This document shows positions 12,419 through 25,181 of a stretch of 64,000 nucleotides of DNA, piece by piece (within the stretch, counting starts at the first letter, position 1; each line of letters opens with the position of its first letter). A program made the position numbers and the translations under genes. Under the pieces are notes generated by a model. It was given only the letters and a program-made list of their open reading frames with translations. It had not been told where the DNA came from and made no database searches. The DNA lies in NCBI RefSeq assembly GCF_029168945.1, contig NC_083602.1, positions 63,260,600 through 63,324,599 of the forward strand, in the 5' to 3' direction. Source of the stretch: Cannabis sativa (taxonomy: Eukaryota; Streptophyta; Magnoliopsida; Rosales; Cannabaceae).

Positions 12419-13347
12419 TTGGTGCTTTCATTGAGAGTCTTCGTGAAAAAAGCTCAGAAAAAAAAAACCCTCCTGATAAAAAAAAACTTTCTCCATAGCT
12501 GACAATGGAGAAAATGTGGATACGCATCCTGAAGAGACCACCCAACGTCGTGCCAGAAAAGAGCCCATGGACTCCCGGAGGCCTCCCAACTCGCGGTCTA
12601 CGCGGACCACTCATTCTAGGAGGACTCAACCTGAAGGTGGCCCAAGTACACAGTCCACTCGTTCCAGGAGGAGCCAACCTGAAGGTGGCCTTTGTTCACG
12701 GTCCACACGTTCAATAAGGACTCAGCATGAGAATGGCCAGAACCCAGGAGTAGGGGATGAAGAACTCGATCTTGGAGGCCCCCAACCTACTAAACATGAT
12801 AATGATGGCGCTTATGATCCTACAAGATACGTGCCAATCGTCGAGTTAGAAAACTGCCATCTTAGGTGCCGTCTGGAAGAGGCAAACTGACGGAATGCTG
12901 AGCTGGAACGTGAGGCAGCCGCAGCCAAGGCGGCACAGGAGAACAACGCTCAAAATCAACCTGACCCTGGAGTGAGAAGACCACGAGGCAAACCTCGTGG
13001 CTCACGAACCATGAGGGAGGAGACGGCTTAGGAGAATCCTCAAAACACTCAGGAAGAACAACCTGGGGAAACTGTGGGTCCCCTTAAAAACGAACAACCA
13101 AATGATCAACCAGAGCCTTCTCATAGAAACGAAAACAGAAGGCAACTAGAAACCAGGGAACAGGGAATCCCTCGTGGGAATGAAGGAAATCCTAGGACTT
13201 AACCTGGGACACGTGGGTCACCAACGAGGCATCGACAATGTCCTTCTCAAACCAACAGGGAAGGGGCACATACAAACCCCGGCAGGGAAAATACAACGAG
13301 CCATACCCAAGGAAGAAGGATGGGACGTGAGGAGGCGAGCGTTACCT
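12419..13347 (+). pseudogene. Tat gag, N-terminal part
   Basis: Leader followed by a decayed gag N-terminus. The best frame (from about 12500) reads a Ser/Arg/Thr-rich segment with two repeats of RRxQPEGG-type motifs (12610-12720). A charged helical stretch (LEREAAAAKAAQENN) and a Pro/Gly/Arg-rich tail follow. Stops interrupt the frame at about 12888 and 13030. At 13347 it is cut by a solo copia LTR; the frame resumes at 15088. In an intact element this would form the gag N-terminus; here it is dead. Confidence 0.65.
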
Positions 13348-15087
13348 TGTTGGGATTTTATGCCCTAAATAAAACCAGTTTCAATGTAATCTGATTTGTT
13401 ATCAATAGAAGATTAGAAGTCATTTATGTTTACATGTGGTTTTCATGTTTATGGTTTAATGTGTACAAAATCTTTTAAATCCAGAACATATAGTTATTCA
13501 CAATTACAGTGATGTGAACACAGTGGAAGGTAATTGTGATTATATGCTTCAAAAGATAATGTCCCTTGATTCATCAGTGTACTGGATTTACACTGATGTG
13601 ATAGTCAGCGATAAAGTATACTTACACCTTAAATAAGTGTTATGTTCTTTCTAGAACATTGACAAACTATGCTAGTTTTGGATGTATGGAGTATACATTG
13701 GACTGGGACCGATATTGATCTTGGTAAAGATATTATAATCTTACCATTGTATCTTTCTACGTCAATATCACTGGTTGATCTTAGATCAAAAGATCTTAAT
13801 CCTGACATGGTTAGGTTCGATCTCAAGAGTGTTATTTGTGTTCTTTGATTTGTTAGTTAAGCCTACCTTTTGGTCCGGGTAAAACGTACATTTTGAGAAC
13901 ATGATAGTACAATTAAGTGGGAGCGCTAAATATAGATATGGAATCTATAGCTTCTATCTAGACATAGAAGTGAAATGATGATTTCCTTCGAGCTTGGCTT
14001 AATAGAGATAAATGGAAGTGCTCTTATTTCAGTGATTATATTAGTTTACTGAAATATCATTTATAGGAAGCTAAGTGTTTTAAGGATAAATAATTATAGC
14101 GTATCTATATCGTAGAACATATCGAGCGTTCTATATAACTTAGAGTGCAATTCCAAGTTCTATAGGGGTTCAATGAGGAATTAATAAGTTAGGGAATTTA
14201 CTTGGTAAATTCTAGATCTGCTTATTGGAAGCTCGGTTATATAGGCCTATGGTCCCCACACTAGTTGAGACAATACTGCTTGTAAGACTCAGCTAATTGA
14301 TTTTAATTAGTCAATTATAATTCTAAAATTAGACTATGTCTAGTTTGTGAATTTTCACTAAGCTAGGGCTTAATTGTGAAGAATGGTTTATTTGTTAATT
14401 AAGAGACTTTGTTAAGTCTAATTAATAAATATGTTAAATGGCAATTTTATTTGATAATTAATTTTAATTATTAAATAAATAGTTTTGGCATTTAAGTGGT
14501 TGAATTGGAAAATATGGCATTTTTGAGAAAAAATAGTTGAAAAATGGCAAAATTGCAAAGTGATGGGCCCACATCCAAGGCCGGCCACTAATGCTCTATT
14601 TTACAATTTATTTTATCAATTTTTTAATGCCAAATAATTCAAACCTAAACCTAGTTGGATTCCTTTAAATAGATAGTGATGGTCTCAAATTAAAAAGATG
14701 ATGGAAACCTAAATCTTTTGAGCCTTCTATCTCTCTCTCTCATTCGAATCCTTCTCTCTCTCTTTCTTTCTTCAATTTTCGAACCCTATAGTGATTGAGT
14801 GCATGCCCACACATAACAAGTTAGTCATCAATCATAGTGTGTAAGACTGTGAAGAATCCAATTCAAGTGAAGGAGAATCGGGCTCAGATCTTGGTGATAC
14901 TCTGCTACAGAAAGGATACAAGGGTTAGAGATCTGAGCGGAAGGAGTCATTTAATTCCGCTGCAACCAATGTAAGGTTTCTTAAACTTTATATGTGTTTA
15001 AATTACATTCTTTTAGAAATTCATATTTAGGATGTTAAATAACATACATGGTAGTAAATCTAGATCCTGGTACAATAATCCCCAACA
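13348..15087 (+). mobile_element. Solo copia LTR, 1,740 bp
   Basis: Full-length copy of the TGTTGGG...CAACA LTR, flanked by perfect 5-bp duplications TACCT (13343-13347 and 15088-15092). There is no internal region, so the element was reduced to a solo LTR by recombination between its two LTRs. It interrupts Tat gag. The short frames within it are chance. Confidence 0.93.
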
Positions 15088-15591
15088 TACCTTAGGGCGC
15101 ACAAGAACCCTTAGTCGATCGACACGAGGAGGAGAAAGTACTCGTCGCAATAATAATCGAGAGAGTACAGGCACAAGTAAAACAAAAAGTTACTCAAGGA
15201 CAAGGTCCATGAGCAGGACGACGTCCATGAGTAGGAGAAAAGCCATGAGTACGTAGGACGCGGTCCGCTAGCAATTATAACCAACCGGATCTACACAATC
15301 ACTTGAACAAGAAAAAACCTGATCTTTGCCAACAACTCGGTCCAAAGCAAGAGGATCCTATCCAATTGCGAACAGATGAGTCGACAAATAAGTTAAGGAG
15401 GTATCAAGTTGGGGAACAAGGAAAGTAGTCTGGATATGACTCGGATGAAGAACTCGAGCGATTTCATCCAGACATCATGATTACTCCATTCCCCTAGGGA
15501 TTCAAAAACCCTCACGTCTCGTTATGAACAGTGATGTTACGAACAATCTACGCTGTATTTTGTTCCCCACATTGCTTGTTGGAGCAACAAG
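15088..15591 (+). pseudogene. Tat gag, middle part
   Basis: Continuation of gag between two inserted LTRs. It is Arg/Ser-rich, then has a readable stretch leading into the capsid core (TNNLRCILFPTLLVGA at about 15540-15585). The core continues at 25182, where the inserted DNA ends. Several stops and frame changes are present. Confidence 0.6.
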
Positions 15592-16169
15592 TGTTGGGTT
15601 TTATGCCCTTAATAAAACTCCATTGCAAAGTAATCTTTATCCTTTAAATATCAATAAAGAAACAGAAGTATTTTTCACTTATTTGTGTGTCATTTGGTTC
15701 ATGTTATCATTTACTTGTTTATTTGATTTATAAATTCATCCAAACCCATATCACATTTATGTTCTTGTTTATTGTGTCGTCAACACAGTGGAAAGTAATC
15801 AAGATTATGTGATTAAATATATATTCCTAGATTTATCAGTACACAGGGTTTAACTGATATGTGAATCTACAACATATTTTACTTGAACCTTGGATAAGTG
15901 CTATGTTCTTTCCAGGGCATTGGTTAAATTAAAGCTTGGGTTGGGTGCATGGAGTATGCATCGGAAGGGACCGATATTGAACTTTAATTCATATATATTA
16001 AACTTACCGTAATATCTATTCAATTCAATATCACCTAGTTGATCCTAGATCAAATGATCTTAATTCTAATATGGTTAGGTTCAATCTCAGGAGTATTATA
16101 CATGTTCTTTGATTTGTTAGTTAAGCCTACTTTTGGGTCAGGGTGATACGTACATTTTGGGAACATGGT

Positions 16170-17763
16170 TGTAACGCCCTAATGCTAAGGCACGCTACAG
16201 TGCTTTTTCAATTACAGTACAATCTTCGCTAGTCGAAGAATTTTCTTGAAAAACGTGTCAAATTAAAACTTTTACATTAATTAATAAACTTTATAATATA
16301 TTAAAATATTTACAAGTGCCGGGATCCCGTTTTCAAACTTTTTAAACTTAATATCCCAAAATACACAATTTACAGGTCGCTCAGCGACTACAAAATTTAA
16401 CTCTCAGATGTCCCGAGACCGAACACTCCAGGTCGCGCCGCTTCGACATGTACAATCTCACCCTAGCTCAGGTTCACTCCTGTTCAGCCTTCGCCTTTCC
16501 TTTACCTACACATGGAAGTAGAACTGTGAGTCAACAGACTCAGTAACAAAAGCATATAACATTTCATATCATTTCTGACTTGTACTTAGGCAACCACACA
16601 CCTATTTACAAGGCTTAACAGATGAGTATGAACGTTCCATACTAGGGTATAGCCACTATAACACATACACTACGTACCTCAATGTACGAGTGTTGGTAGG
16701 GTTTGTTCATACCCTGAGTACCCCTGAGTGATATACCACGCATTCCCAGTACCTCTCCGTACTTATGCTGGTATCACGGTACTCTCAGATAACATTCACT
16801 ATACCAATACACTCTATACTATAACCGTATAAGTGTTGGTAGTGCAAATAACATTTTAAGCATGCATGTACACACAACATATACATACACTCAGATATTC
16901 ATATCACACATTATATACAGTTCTTACCTTCTTTCCGAATTCAAGTGTGCTGGCCGACCTGAACGAAAATTCACGTGCTAGATGAGTGCCCTAATCACAT
17001 GAATTATAACATAGATGAGTGACTCGCTAAATCACTTTCCGGGGACTTAGACTTGAAACTAAAAGTTTCCCTATCGATAAATAACACGACAATACCCTAA
17101 ATATCTCAAAGATGGGACAAACTAGGGTTCCAAAAACTCCCCCAACCAGCAGACCGGTTCCCAACCGGAAGTCCAGTGCTGGGTCACCAACCGGTCGACC
17201 GGTTGCCACAGGTCCCCCAGAACTGGAATTCCGGTTCTGTGCTGGGAACCCGAAAAATTCTCCCCATGACCTCAAAATCAAGCCAAACTCTACCAAACTT
17301 TCCAGTATACCTGAACAATGAATTTAAAACATAATTCAACAAGAAAATCTCAGAACAAACCATTAAAATTCAACTTGCCATTAATGATCAAAGCTTTGAG
17401 TTCAAAACTCAAACTTGCATAAAATCAACACCACATACTAAAACCAGCTGCTAGGACTCTTAATCAACTCAAATTAAGTCTAAAATTCAAACCCTAAGCA
17501 AAACTAAACCTAACAGCCCCTTACTAACAAAATCATATCTTGAAACAAAAGAAAACTTAACTAAAACTCATAAACTCAAGAGATAAGGGTTTTTAGGGTT
17601 TACCTTACAACCCTTACTTACAAAAACCTTGAATCCTTGCTAAATCTCAGAGAAATGGGAAATAAAAGTTGGTCCTTGCCCTTGCTTTCTCTCAGCCGAA
17701 AGAAAGAGAGAGAAAGTTTCAAGAGAAAAACTCTATTTTCTAATTTCCTTCTTTTCTTAATTT
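16170..17763 (-). repeat. Tekay 3' LTR, 5'-deleted
   Basis: It aligns with 21778 to about 23378 at high identity, including shared chance reading frames. Homology stops at the 'cttttcttaattt' run near 17763, where integrase coding begins abruptly. Confidence 0.85.
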
Positions 17764-18286
17764 CTTAATCTGAAACTATAGATTTAGGGGCTCCATGGAG
17801 ACGAACTATCTCCTTTACATATAGTTCTGCATACTGATCCATTGAATAGGTAACTTTCACTGGCAAAAAGTGAGCTGATTTTGTGAATCTGTCTACTATG
17901 ACCCATACCGAATCATACATTCCCGTAGTTCTAGGCAATCCAGTTACAAAATCCATTGGAATGTCCTCCCACTTCCTCTCAGGAAGGACTAAAGGTTGCA
18001 ATAACCCTGCCGACCTCTGATATTGAGCCTTGATTTGCTGGCAGGTTAAGCATTTGGACACGTAGTCCACCACATCTCTTTTCATCCCATACCACCAAAT
18101 ATAGGGTTTCAAATCCTGATACATTTTGGTGGTTCCCAGGTGAATTGAATAGGGTGTGGTGTGAGCTTCATCTAATATCTCATTCTTAAGCTCATTAACA
18201 CCAGGAACACAAACTCAAGCTTTATATAACAACATTCCACTGTTCGAGACTGAAAAGTCTCTAGGCCGACCAGCCATAATCTCATC
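17764..18286 (-). pseudogene. Tekay integrase, truncated
   Basis: Integrase inserts the DNA copy into the host genome. Visible are the His-His part of the zinc-binding domain (around 18130-18175), its Cys pair (KCLTCQQIKAQYQ) and the catalytic core start with the first Asp (IPMDFVTGLP). The core then runs to the second Asp at SIVSD and stops exactly there, because a deletion joins it to the LTR. The third catalytic residue, the C-terminal domain and any chromodomain are absent. Dead. Confidence 0.85.
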
Positions 18287-19960
18287 TCAAACTTTAACTA
18301 GCTCAAGATCCTCAAGTTGAGCTCTTCTGACCCTCTCTAGCAGATCAGATTGAAGTGTCAAATTGTGCAACTTTCCAACTACAAACTCAATCCCTGCACT
18401 AACCATTTCAGAGGCTAGTTGAGGGGCTATCATAACCGTAGTACAAACTTGCCCGGGACCTTTTCTACTCAAAGCATCCGCTATAACATTGGCCTTCCCG
18501 GGGTGATACAAAATCTCACAATCATAATCTTTAACCAACTCCAGCCACCTCCTTTGCCTCATGTTCAAATCCTTTTGGGTGAAAAAGTATTTGAGTCTCT
18601 TATGATTAGTATAAATCTCGCACTTCTCACCATAAAGATAATGTCGCCATATCTTCAGAGCAAAAACCACAGCAGCAAGCTCTAGGTCATGAGTTGGATA
18701 GCGCTGCTCATAATCTTTCAGTTGACGAGAAGCATAGGCTATGACTCTGTCAACTTGCATCAGAACACATCCCAGACCCTGTCTGGATGCATCACAATAA
18801 ACAACAAATTTCTCTTGATCTGATGGCAAAGCTAACACCGGAGCTGTTATCAAATGTTGCTTCAACTCCTGGAAACTTGCTTCACACTTGTTTGACCACA
18901 CAAATCACTGATTTTTCTTGGTCAATTCGGTTAGGGGCATATAGATCTTAGAAAATCCCTCGACGAAACACCGATAATACCCTGCTAAACCGAGAAAACT
19001 TCGAACCTCCGTCACAGATTTTGGCCTCGGCCAATTCTTCACTGACTCAATCTTGCTTGGATCAACCATAATCCCATTCTTCCCGATGATATGCCCTAGA
19101 AAAGATACCTCAGACAACCAGAACTCGCACTTTTTAAATTTTGCATACAACTTATGATCTCTAAGTCGCTGCAATACCATTCAAAGATGATGCTCGTGCT
19201 CCTCTTCTAACTGAGAGTATACAAGAATGTCATCGATAAACACTATGATGCAGTTATCGAGGAAATCCTTGAATACCCTATTCATGAGATCCATAAAGGC
19301 GGCAGGAGCATTGGTCAATCCGAATGACATTACCAGGAACTCATAGTGCCCATATCTGGTTCTAAAAGCAGTCTTCGGTATGTCCTCCTCTCGAATTCTG
19401 AGTTGATGATAACCAGATCGCAAATCAATCTTCGAAAACACTGTCTTTCCTTGAAGCTGATCGAATAATCGTCGATTATGGGTAACGGATACTTGTTCTT
19501 AATCATCAGCTTATTTAGTTCCCGATAATCAATACACATTCTGAGGGAACCATCTTTATTTTTCACAAATAGAACCGGAGCTCCCCAGGGCGATACACTA
19601 GGTCGGATAAACCCAATGTCAAGCATCCCCTGAAGTTGTAACTTAATTTCCTTGAGTTCTGCTAGAGCTATCCTATATGGAGCTTTAGAAACAGGCTCGA
19701 TTCCAGGTGCTAGATCAATTACGAAGTCAATTTCTCGTTGCGACGGCAATCCCGGTAACTCCTTGGGAAACACGTCGAGAAAGTCTCTTACCACCCTCAC
19801 TGCCTCAGGCCCAAATGTTTCCGGTCTGTTGGAGTCAATTACCACTGCTAGAAATCCTACACAGCCACCGTGTAGTAAATCTCTAGCCCTCAGTAAAGAA
19901 ATAACCGAGATCCGAGACACCTGAATTGATCCAACATAAACAAATTGATCTTCCCCTTCT
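18287..19960 (-). pseudogene. Tekay reverse transcriptase and RNase H
   Basis: Copies the element RNA into DNA and removes the RNA strand. Read on minus from 19920: the protease-RT linker, then RT with [37 protein letters not shown] and the catalytic FIDDILVYS. The RT-RNase H connection follows ([16 protein letters not shown]), then RNase H with [33 protein letters not shown] and [16 protein letters not shown]. Breaks: a one-base loss near 19467 shifts frame just before the FSKIDL block. TGA codons at 19181-19183 and 18905-18907 stand where relatives have Arg. Otherwise well preserved. Confidence 0.9.
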
Positions 19961-19962
19961 GG

Positions 19963-20369
19963 CTAAAAAGTCACCATTTTTCGCTTACAATCTACACTGG
20001 CCGAATACTTGGACAGAAAATCCATCCCCAGTATAATGTCAAACTCAGTTAGTTCCAGTTCTATAAGGTCAGCGCTCAACTCCCTATCTTCGATCCTAAC
20101 CGGCATAGACCTAATGCGCCTATTAGAGATAACCAACTCCCCACTTGGCATTAGGGTTCCAAACCCTCTTTCTAAAATATCACAAGGCCTACCCAAAAGA
20201 TCAATTACTTTTGTAGCTACATATGAGCGTGTAGCTCCCGAATCAAATAATACTGTAAACAAGGAGTTGTTGACAGGAAACTGACATGTCACAACAGAAG
20301 GACTGGTTGCTTGGGTAATAGCGAACACTCGAGCAGGAACCGGTTTCACCTCAGCTTTCGACTCCTCTT
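19963..20369 (-). pseudogene. Tekay aspartic protease
   Basis: Retropepsin-type protease that would process the polyprotein. The active-site DSGAT motif lies at about 20243-20257, followed by the ILGMDFLSKY flap and C-terminal segment. It continues upstream into the gag zinc knuckle. It ends at a TAG (19963-19965), where relatives continue into RT with Gln or a similar residue. Confidence 0.85.
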
Positions 20370-21508
20370 TCTTTGCTTGAGGGCAATATTTCTTGAAATG
20401 CCCCACCATGCCGCACAAAAAGCATGTCTTCCGGTTACACTCTCCCGGGTGATGTTTCTTGCAATGAGGACATTCAGGGTAGGAGTAACCCTAGCGTCCA
20501 CCTCTACCTTGGTTCCCATGGAACCGCTTACTCTGCCCTGAACCACCAGAAACTGTGATAACTTTCCTTTTCTGTTCAGTGGTGGAGTCACCACCATCCC
20601 TACCATAAACAGGAGTAGGAACAGTGGGGGTTCCACCAACACTCGGAGTCACTCGGGGCTCCTGCAGAAATTTCACCGCACCCTCGGCTCTCAAAGCCTT
20701 TTCAACCATTCCAGCATATGTGGTTGCTTCGGTAGTAGTGATCACCAAATCGTGCCTAATCTTCGCACTCAAACCGGCCAAATATTTTTGTTTTTGGCTA
20801 AAGTCAGTTGGCACGATTCTCGCAGCGAGTTTAGCCAGACGGTCAAACTTTGTCGTATACTCAGTAACAGACATTCCCTCGGTTTGAACCAGTTCGGTGA
20901 ACTCTTTCCGCTTTGCACTGCGAACAACTTCATTGTAATACTTGGAGTTAAACAACTCCTTAAACTCTGCCCAGGTCATAACCGTGACGTCCCGTGTGAG
21001 GGTTATCAACTCCCACCACACGAGAGCGTCCTCCTGAAACTAGAAAGTGGCGCAGGCACTCGATCATTACCAACCACTCCCATAAAATTAAGGATACGCT
21101 TAATCACTGTGAGCCACTGCTCAGCCTTCATTACATCGGGACCCCCTAGAAACACTGGAGGTGCCTGCTTCTGGAACCTTTCATACAACGGCTCCATACG
21201 GTTACCAACAATAGTTGTTCTACTGGCACCGCTGGAACTGCTACGGCCTAAGTAACTTGTTGAGGAGGCATGGCAGGAGGACCCTGCTGCCTCAATCTCT
21301 GAATCTCTTCATCCTGTTGATGAATCTGATCTTGCATTTCCGCAAATCTTTGCTCCCAATCCGGAGGAGCTTGTGGTGGATTTACAAGGCGACCACCCTG
21401 AGCTCTGCCACGGCCACGGCCGCGACCACGAGGATTTTAGGGATTCCTCTGACTGCCTCCGGTCTCAACCATGCCACCCTGACTTCTTGTATTTCGCGGG
21501 GCGTCCAT
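20370..21508 (-). pseudogene. Tekay gag
   Basis: Nucleocapsid protein. Start ATG at 21508, then an RGRGRGRGR basic segment (about 21410), a capsid core (MTWAEFKELFNSKYY; KEFTELVQTEGMSVTEYTTKF at about 20850-20960) and a CX2CX4HX4C zinc knuckle (CFLCGMVGHFKKYC, about 20395-20436). Stops occur near 21440, near 21250 and at 20491-20493. At least two fit loss of a Gln codon by C-to-T change. A frameshift near 21020-21045 separates the N-terminal part from the capsid core. Confidence 0.85.
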
Positions 21509-21757
21509 TTTATAGGACTTAGCCTGCGAATCCATAAGCCAGGCAGGTTAGACAGCGATCAAAACTTAACACCGCTCTTAAGGACTTAAAGGCAACACAC
21601 TTTTAAAATAATTAATTAAAATCTAATATGCTTCCTAACATGCTTCCACATTCACAATTATTTAAAATACTAAACAAGTACGGGCTTGCTGAACCGTAAA
21701 CCGAGCTTTCTCTAATGAAGATTGTACATGTCTTAGCAAGCTTTGGTAGACAAACCT

Positions 21758-21777
21758 GGCGGCTATGATACCAAAAT
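21758..21777 (-). other. Tekay primer-binding site
   Basis: On minus, just inside the 5' LTR: 'TTTTGGTATCATAGCCGCC'. It resembles TGGTATCAGAGCC, the site complementary to initiator methionine tRNA used by many plant retrotransposons, and so fixes the element orientation as minus. Confidence 0.8.
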
Positions 21778-23881
21778 TGTAACGCCCTAATGCTAAGGCA
21801 CGCTACAATGCTTTTTCAATTACAGTACAATCTTCGCTAATCTAAGAATTTTCTTGAAAAAACGTGTCAAATTAAAACTTTTACATTAATTAATAAAATT
21901 TATAATATATTAAAATATTTACAAGTGCCTGGATCCCGTTTTCAAACTTTTTAAACTTAATATCCCAAAATACACAATTTACAGGTCGCTCAGCGACTAC
22001 AAAATTTAACTCCCAGATGTCCCGAGCTCAGGTTCGACATGTACAAAATTTAACTCGCGCCGCTTCGACATGTACAATCTCACCCTAGCTCAGGTTCACT
22101 CCTGTTCAGCCTTCGCCTTTCATTTACCTACACATGGAAGTAGAACTGTGAGTCAACAGACTCAGTAAGAAAAGCATATAACATTTCATATAATTTCCGA
22201 CTTGTACTTAGGCGCCCATACACCTATTTACAAGGCTTAACAGATGAGTATGAACGTTCCATACTAGGGTATAGCCACTATACCACATACACTACGTACC
22301 TCAATGTACAAGTGTCAGTAGAATTTGTTCATACCCTGAGTACCCCTGAGTGATATACCACGCATTCCCGGTACCTCTCCGTACTTATGCTGGGATCACG
22401 GTACTCTCAGATAACATTCACTATACCAATACACTCTATACTATAACGTATAAGTGTTGGTAGTGCAAATAACATTTTAAGCATGCATATACACGCAACA
22501 TATACATACACTCGGATATTCATATCACACATTATGTACAGTTCTTACCTTCTTTCTGAATTCAAGTGTGCTGGCCGATCTGAACGGAAATTCACGTGCT
22601 AGATGAGTGCCCCAATCACATAAATTATAACATAGATGAGTGACTCGCTAAATCACTTTCCGGGGACTTAGACTTGAAACTAAAAGTTTCCCTATCGATA
22701 AATAACACGGCAATACCCTAAATATCTCAAAGATGGGACAAACTAGGGTTCCAAAAACTCCCCCAATCGGCAGACCGGTTCCCAACCGGAAGTCCAGTTC
22801 TGGGTCACCAACCGGTCGACCTGTTGCCACACGTCCCCCAGAACCGAAATTCCGGTTCTGTGCTGGGAACTCAAAAAATTCTCCCCATGACCTCAAAATC
22901 AAGCCAAACTCTACAAAACTTTCCAGTATACCTAAACAATGCATTTACAACATAATTCAACCAGAAAATCTCAAAACAAACCATTAAAATTCAACTTGCC
23001 ATTAATGATCAAAGCTTTTAGTTCAAAACTCAAACTTGCATAAAATCAACACCACATACTAAAACCAGCTGCTAGGACTCTTAATCAAGTCAAATTAAGT
23101 CTAAAATTCAAACCCTAAGCAAAACTAAACCTAACAGCCCCTTACTAACAAAATCATAGCTTAAAACCAAAGAAAACTTAACTAAAACTCATAAACTCAA
23201 GAGATAAGGGTTTCTAGGGTTTACCTTACAACCCTTACTTGCAAAAACCTTGAATCCTTGCTAAATCTTAGAGAAATGGGAAAGAAAAGTTTGTCCTTGC
23301 CCTTGCTTTGTCTCAGCCGAAAGAAAGAGAGAGAAAGTTTCAAGAGAAAAACTCTATTTTCTAATTTCCTTCTTTTCTTAATTTTTTTCCTCAAATGAAA
23401 AAGGATTTTCCTCAATAAATCCTTACTGAATATTACTTGCTAGGTGTCCAATAATAAGACAGCCACCTAACTCACCATTCAACCAAATGACCAAAATGCC
23501 CATAACTCAAAACTAAGGTTTTTCTAAAGCTAGGGGTAAAATGGTCAAAATCCATAACCCCGCTCAAACCCGATATTTTATTTTCTCTAAAAAAATTCCC
23601 ACTAAGAAATAAGGTTCTAAACTTACCCATGTGATAAAACTAGCCATCCATCGCATTTTCCGTTGTCGCCGAGCAAAAATAACAAAAATAGCATATTTCA
23701 TATACGAATCACATAATACCCCTAGAGTTTAATAAAATCTCCAAAATTGAGAAATTATAACTCTAATATGTATTTCTAAATATTGGGATGCACAAATAAT
23801 TAATTTCATAAATGATCATAAAATAACAGAAATTAAGGCTAATTGCCTTTTCAAATCCAAATTACTAAAGCGGTCATTACA
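21778..23881 (-). repeat. Tekay 5' LTR, 2,104 bp
   Basis: TG...CA-bounded repeat. The right-hand 500 bp (about 23380-23881) is missing from the other LTR. The frames of about 90 residues seen in both LTRs (near 17030-17320 and 22650-22990) are LTR sequence and not genes. Confidence 0.88.
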
Positions 23882-25181
23882 ATGGTAGTACAATTGAGTG
23901 GGAGCGCTAAACATAGATATGGAATCTATAACTTCTATCTAGCAAATATAAGAGAAATGATGATTTCCTTCGAGTTTGGCTAAACAGAGATAAATGGTTG
24001 AGTACTCATTTCAGTTCGCTGAAATATCATTTATATGGGTTTAAGTGTTTTAAGGATAAAATACATTGAAGGGTGTAACGGTAATTTAATCCCTACACAA
24101 TGTAAATCATCTATAGAGGATCATTGATTATTGGGATTATAACGATGGATAATTGATAACGTATTTATATGGTGGAACATATAGAGCATTCTATATAGCT
24201 GAGAGTGCAATTCCAAGTTCTATGCAAGGACGCAACAATGAATTAATAAGTTAGTGAATTTACCTAGTAAGTTCTTGGTCTGCTTATTGGAAGCTCGGAT
24301 ATATAGGCCCATGGTCCCCATACTAGTTGAGACAATACTACTTGTAAGACTCAGTTAATTGATTTTGATTAATCAATTATAATTCTAAAATTAGACTGTG
24401 TCTAGTTTGTGAATTTTCACTAAGCAAGGGCTAAATTTTGAAGAAAGAGTTTCTAGGGTACATTTGTTAATTAAGAGACTTTGTTTAGTCTAATTTATAA
24501 ATATATTAAACGACAATATTATTTAATAATTAATTTTAGTTATAAAATAATTTGAATTGACATTTAAATGGTTAAATTAGAAAATTGGTGTTTTTGCGAA
24601 AATGAGATGTAGAAACGATAAAACAGCAAAATTGCAAAAGTGGGGCCCATTGTCCTATACCTTGGCCGGCCACTTATGTAGGTATTTATTATTTATTTTT
24701 TCATTATTTTAATGCCAAATAAATCTAACCTAACCCTAGGTGGTTGACTATAAATAGGTAGTGATGGCTTCCGGAAAAAGATGATGCATCTTATTCTTTC
24801 AGAGAGAAACTGAGTGCCTTCTTCCTAAAACCTAGCCGCCACTCTCTCTTCCTTTTCTTCACTTCTTAAAACTGAACCCTTGAGTGATAGAGTGAGTGCC
24901 CACACATATCAAGTGGTACCTCAATCATAGTGTGGAAGATTGTGAAGAATCCAGATTCAAGAGAAGGACATTCAGGCTCAGATCTTGGTGATACTCTGTG
25001 ACAAAAAGCATACAAGGGTTAGAGATCTGAGTGGAAGGAGACATTAAATTCCGCTGCAACTACTGTAAGGTTTCATATACTTTATATGTGTTTATTTAAT
25101 ATCGTTTCAGAAGTTCATATTTAGGGTGTTAAACAACATACTTGTTAGTAAATCTAATTTCCTGGTAAAATATTTCCGACA

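Larger units (their letters stand above)
16170..23881 (-). mobile_element. Tekay-like gypsy retrotransposon
   Basis: A 7.7-kb element on minus, bounded by TGTAACG (16170) and CATTACA (23881) and flanked by perfect 5-bp duplications ATGGT (16165-16169 and 23882-23886). Its 5' LTR is 21778-23881 (2,104 bp). The 3' LTR (16170 to about 17763) lacks about 500 bp, and the end of integrase and any chromodomain are also deleted. The RT, protease and zinc-knuckle sequences resemble the Del/Tekay chromovirus lineage. It is inserted in a solo copia LTR that itself sits in the Tat gag. Confidence 0.9.
15592..25181 (+). mobile_element. Solo copia LTR split by a Tekay element
   Basis: The LTR occupies 15592-16169 and 23882-25181, 1,873 bp after removal of the nested gypsy element and one copy of its target duplication. 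It is flanked by acaag (15587-15591) and gcaag (25182-25186), a 5-bp duplication with one later change. The capsid reading frame of the Tat gag is in register on the two sides, which confirms that this is an insertion into a coding region. Confidence 0.9.

Noticed and set aside
17027..17321. Conserved frames shared by 17027-17321 and 22648-22987
   Set aside because: They lie in the two LTRs of one element; conservation is due to LTR identity, not coding.
21758..21777. tRNA gene at primer-binding sites
   Set aside because: Only the short complement to a tRNA 3' end is present; no cloverleaf.
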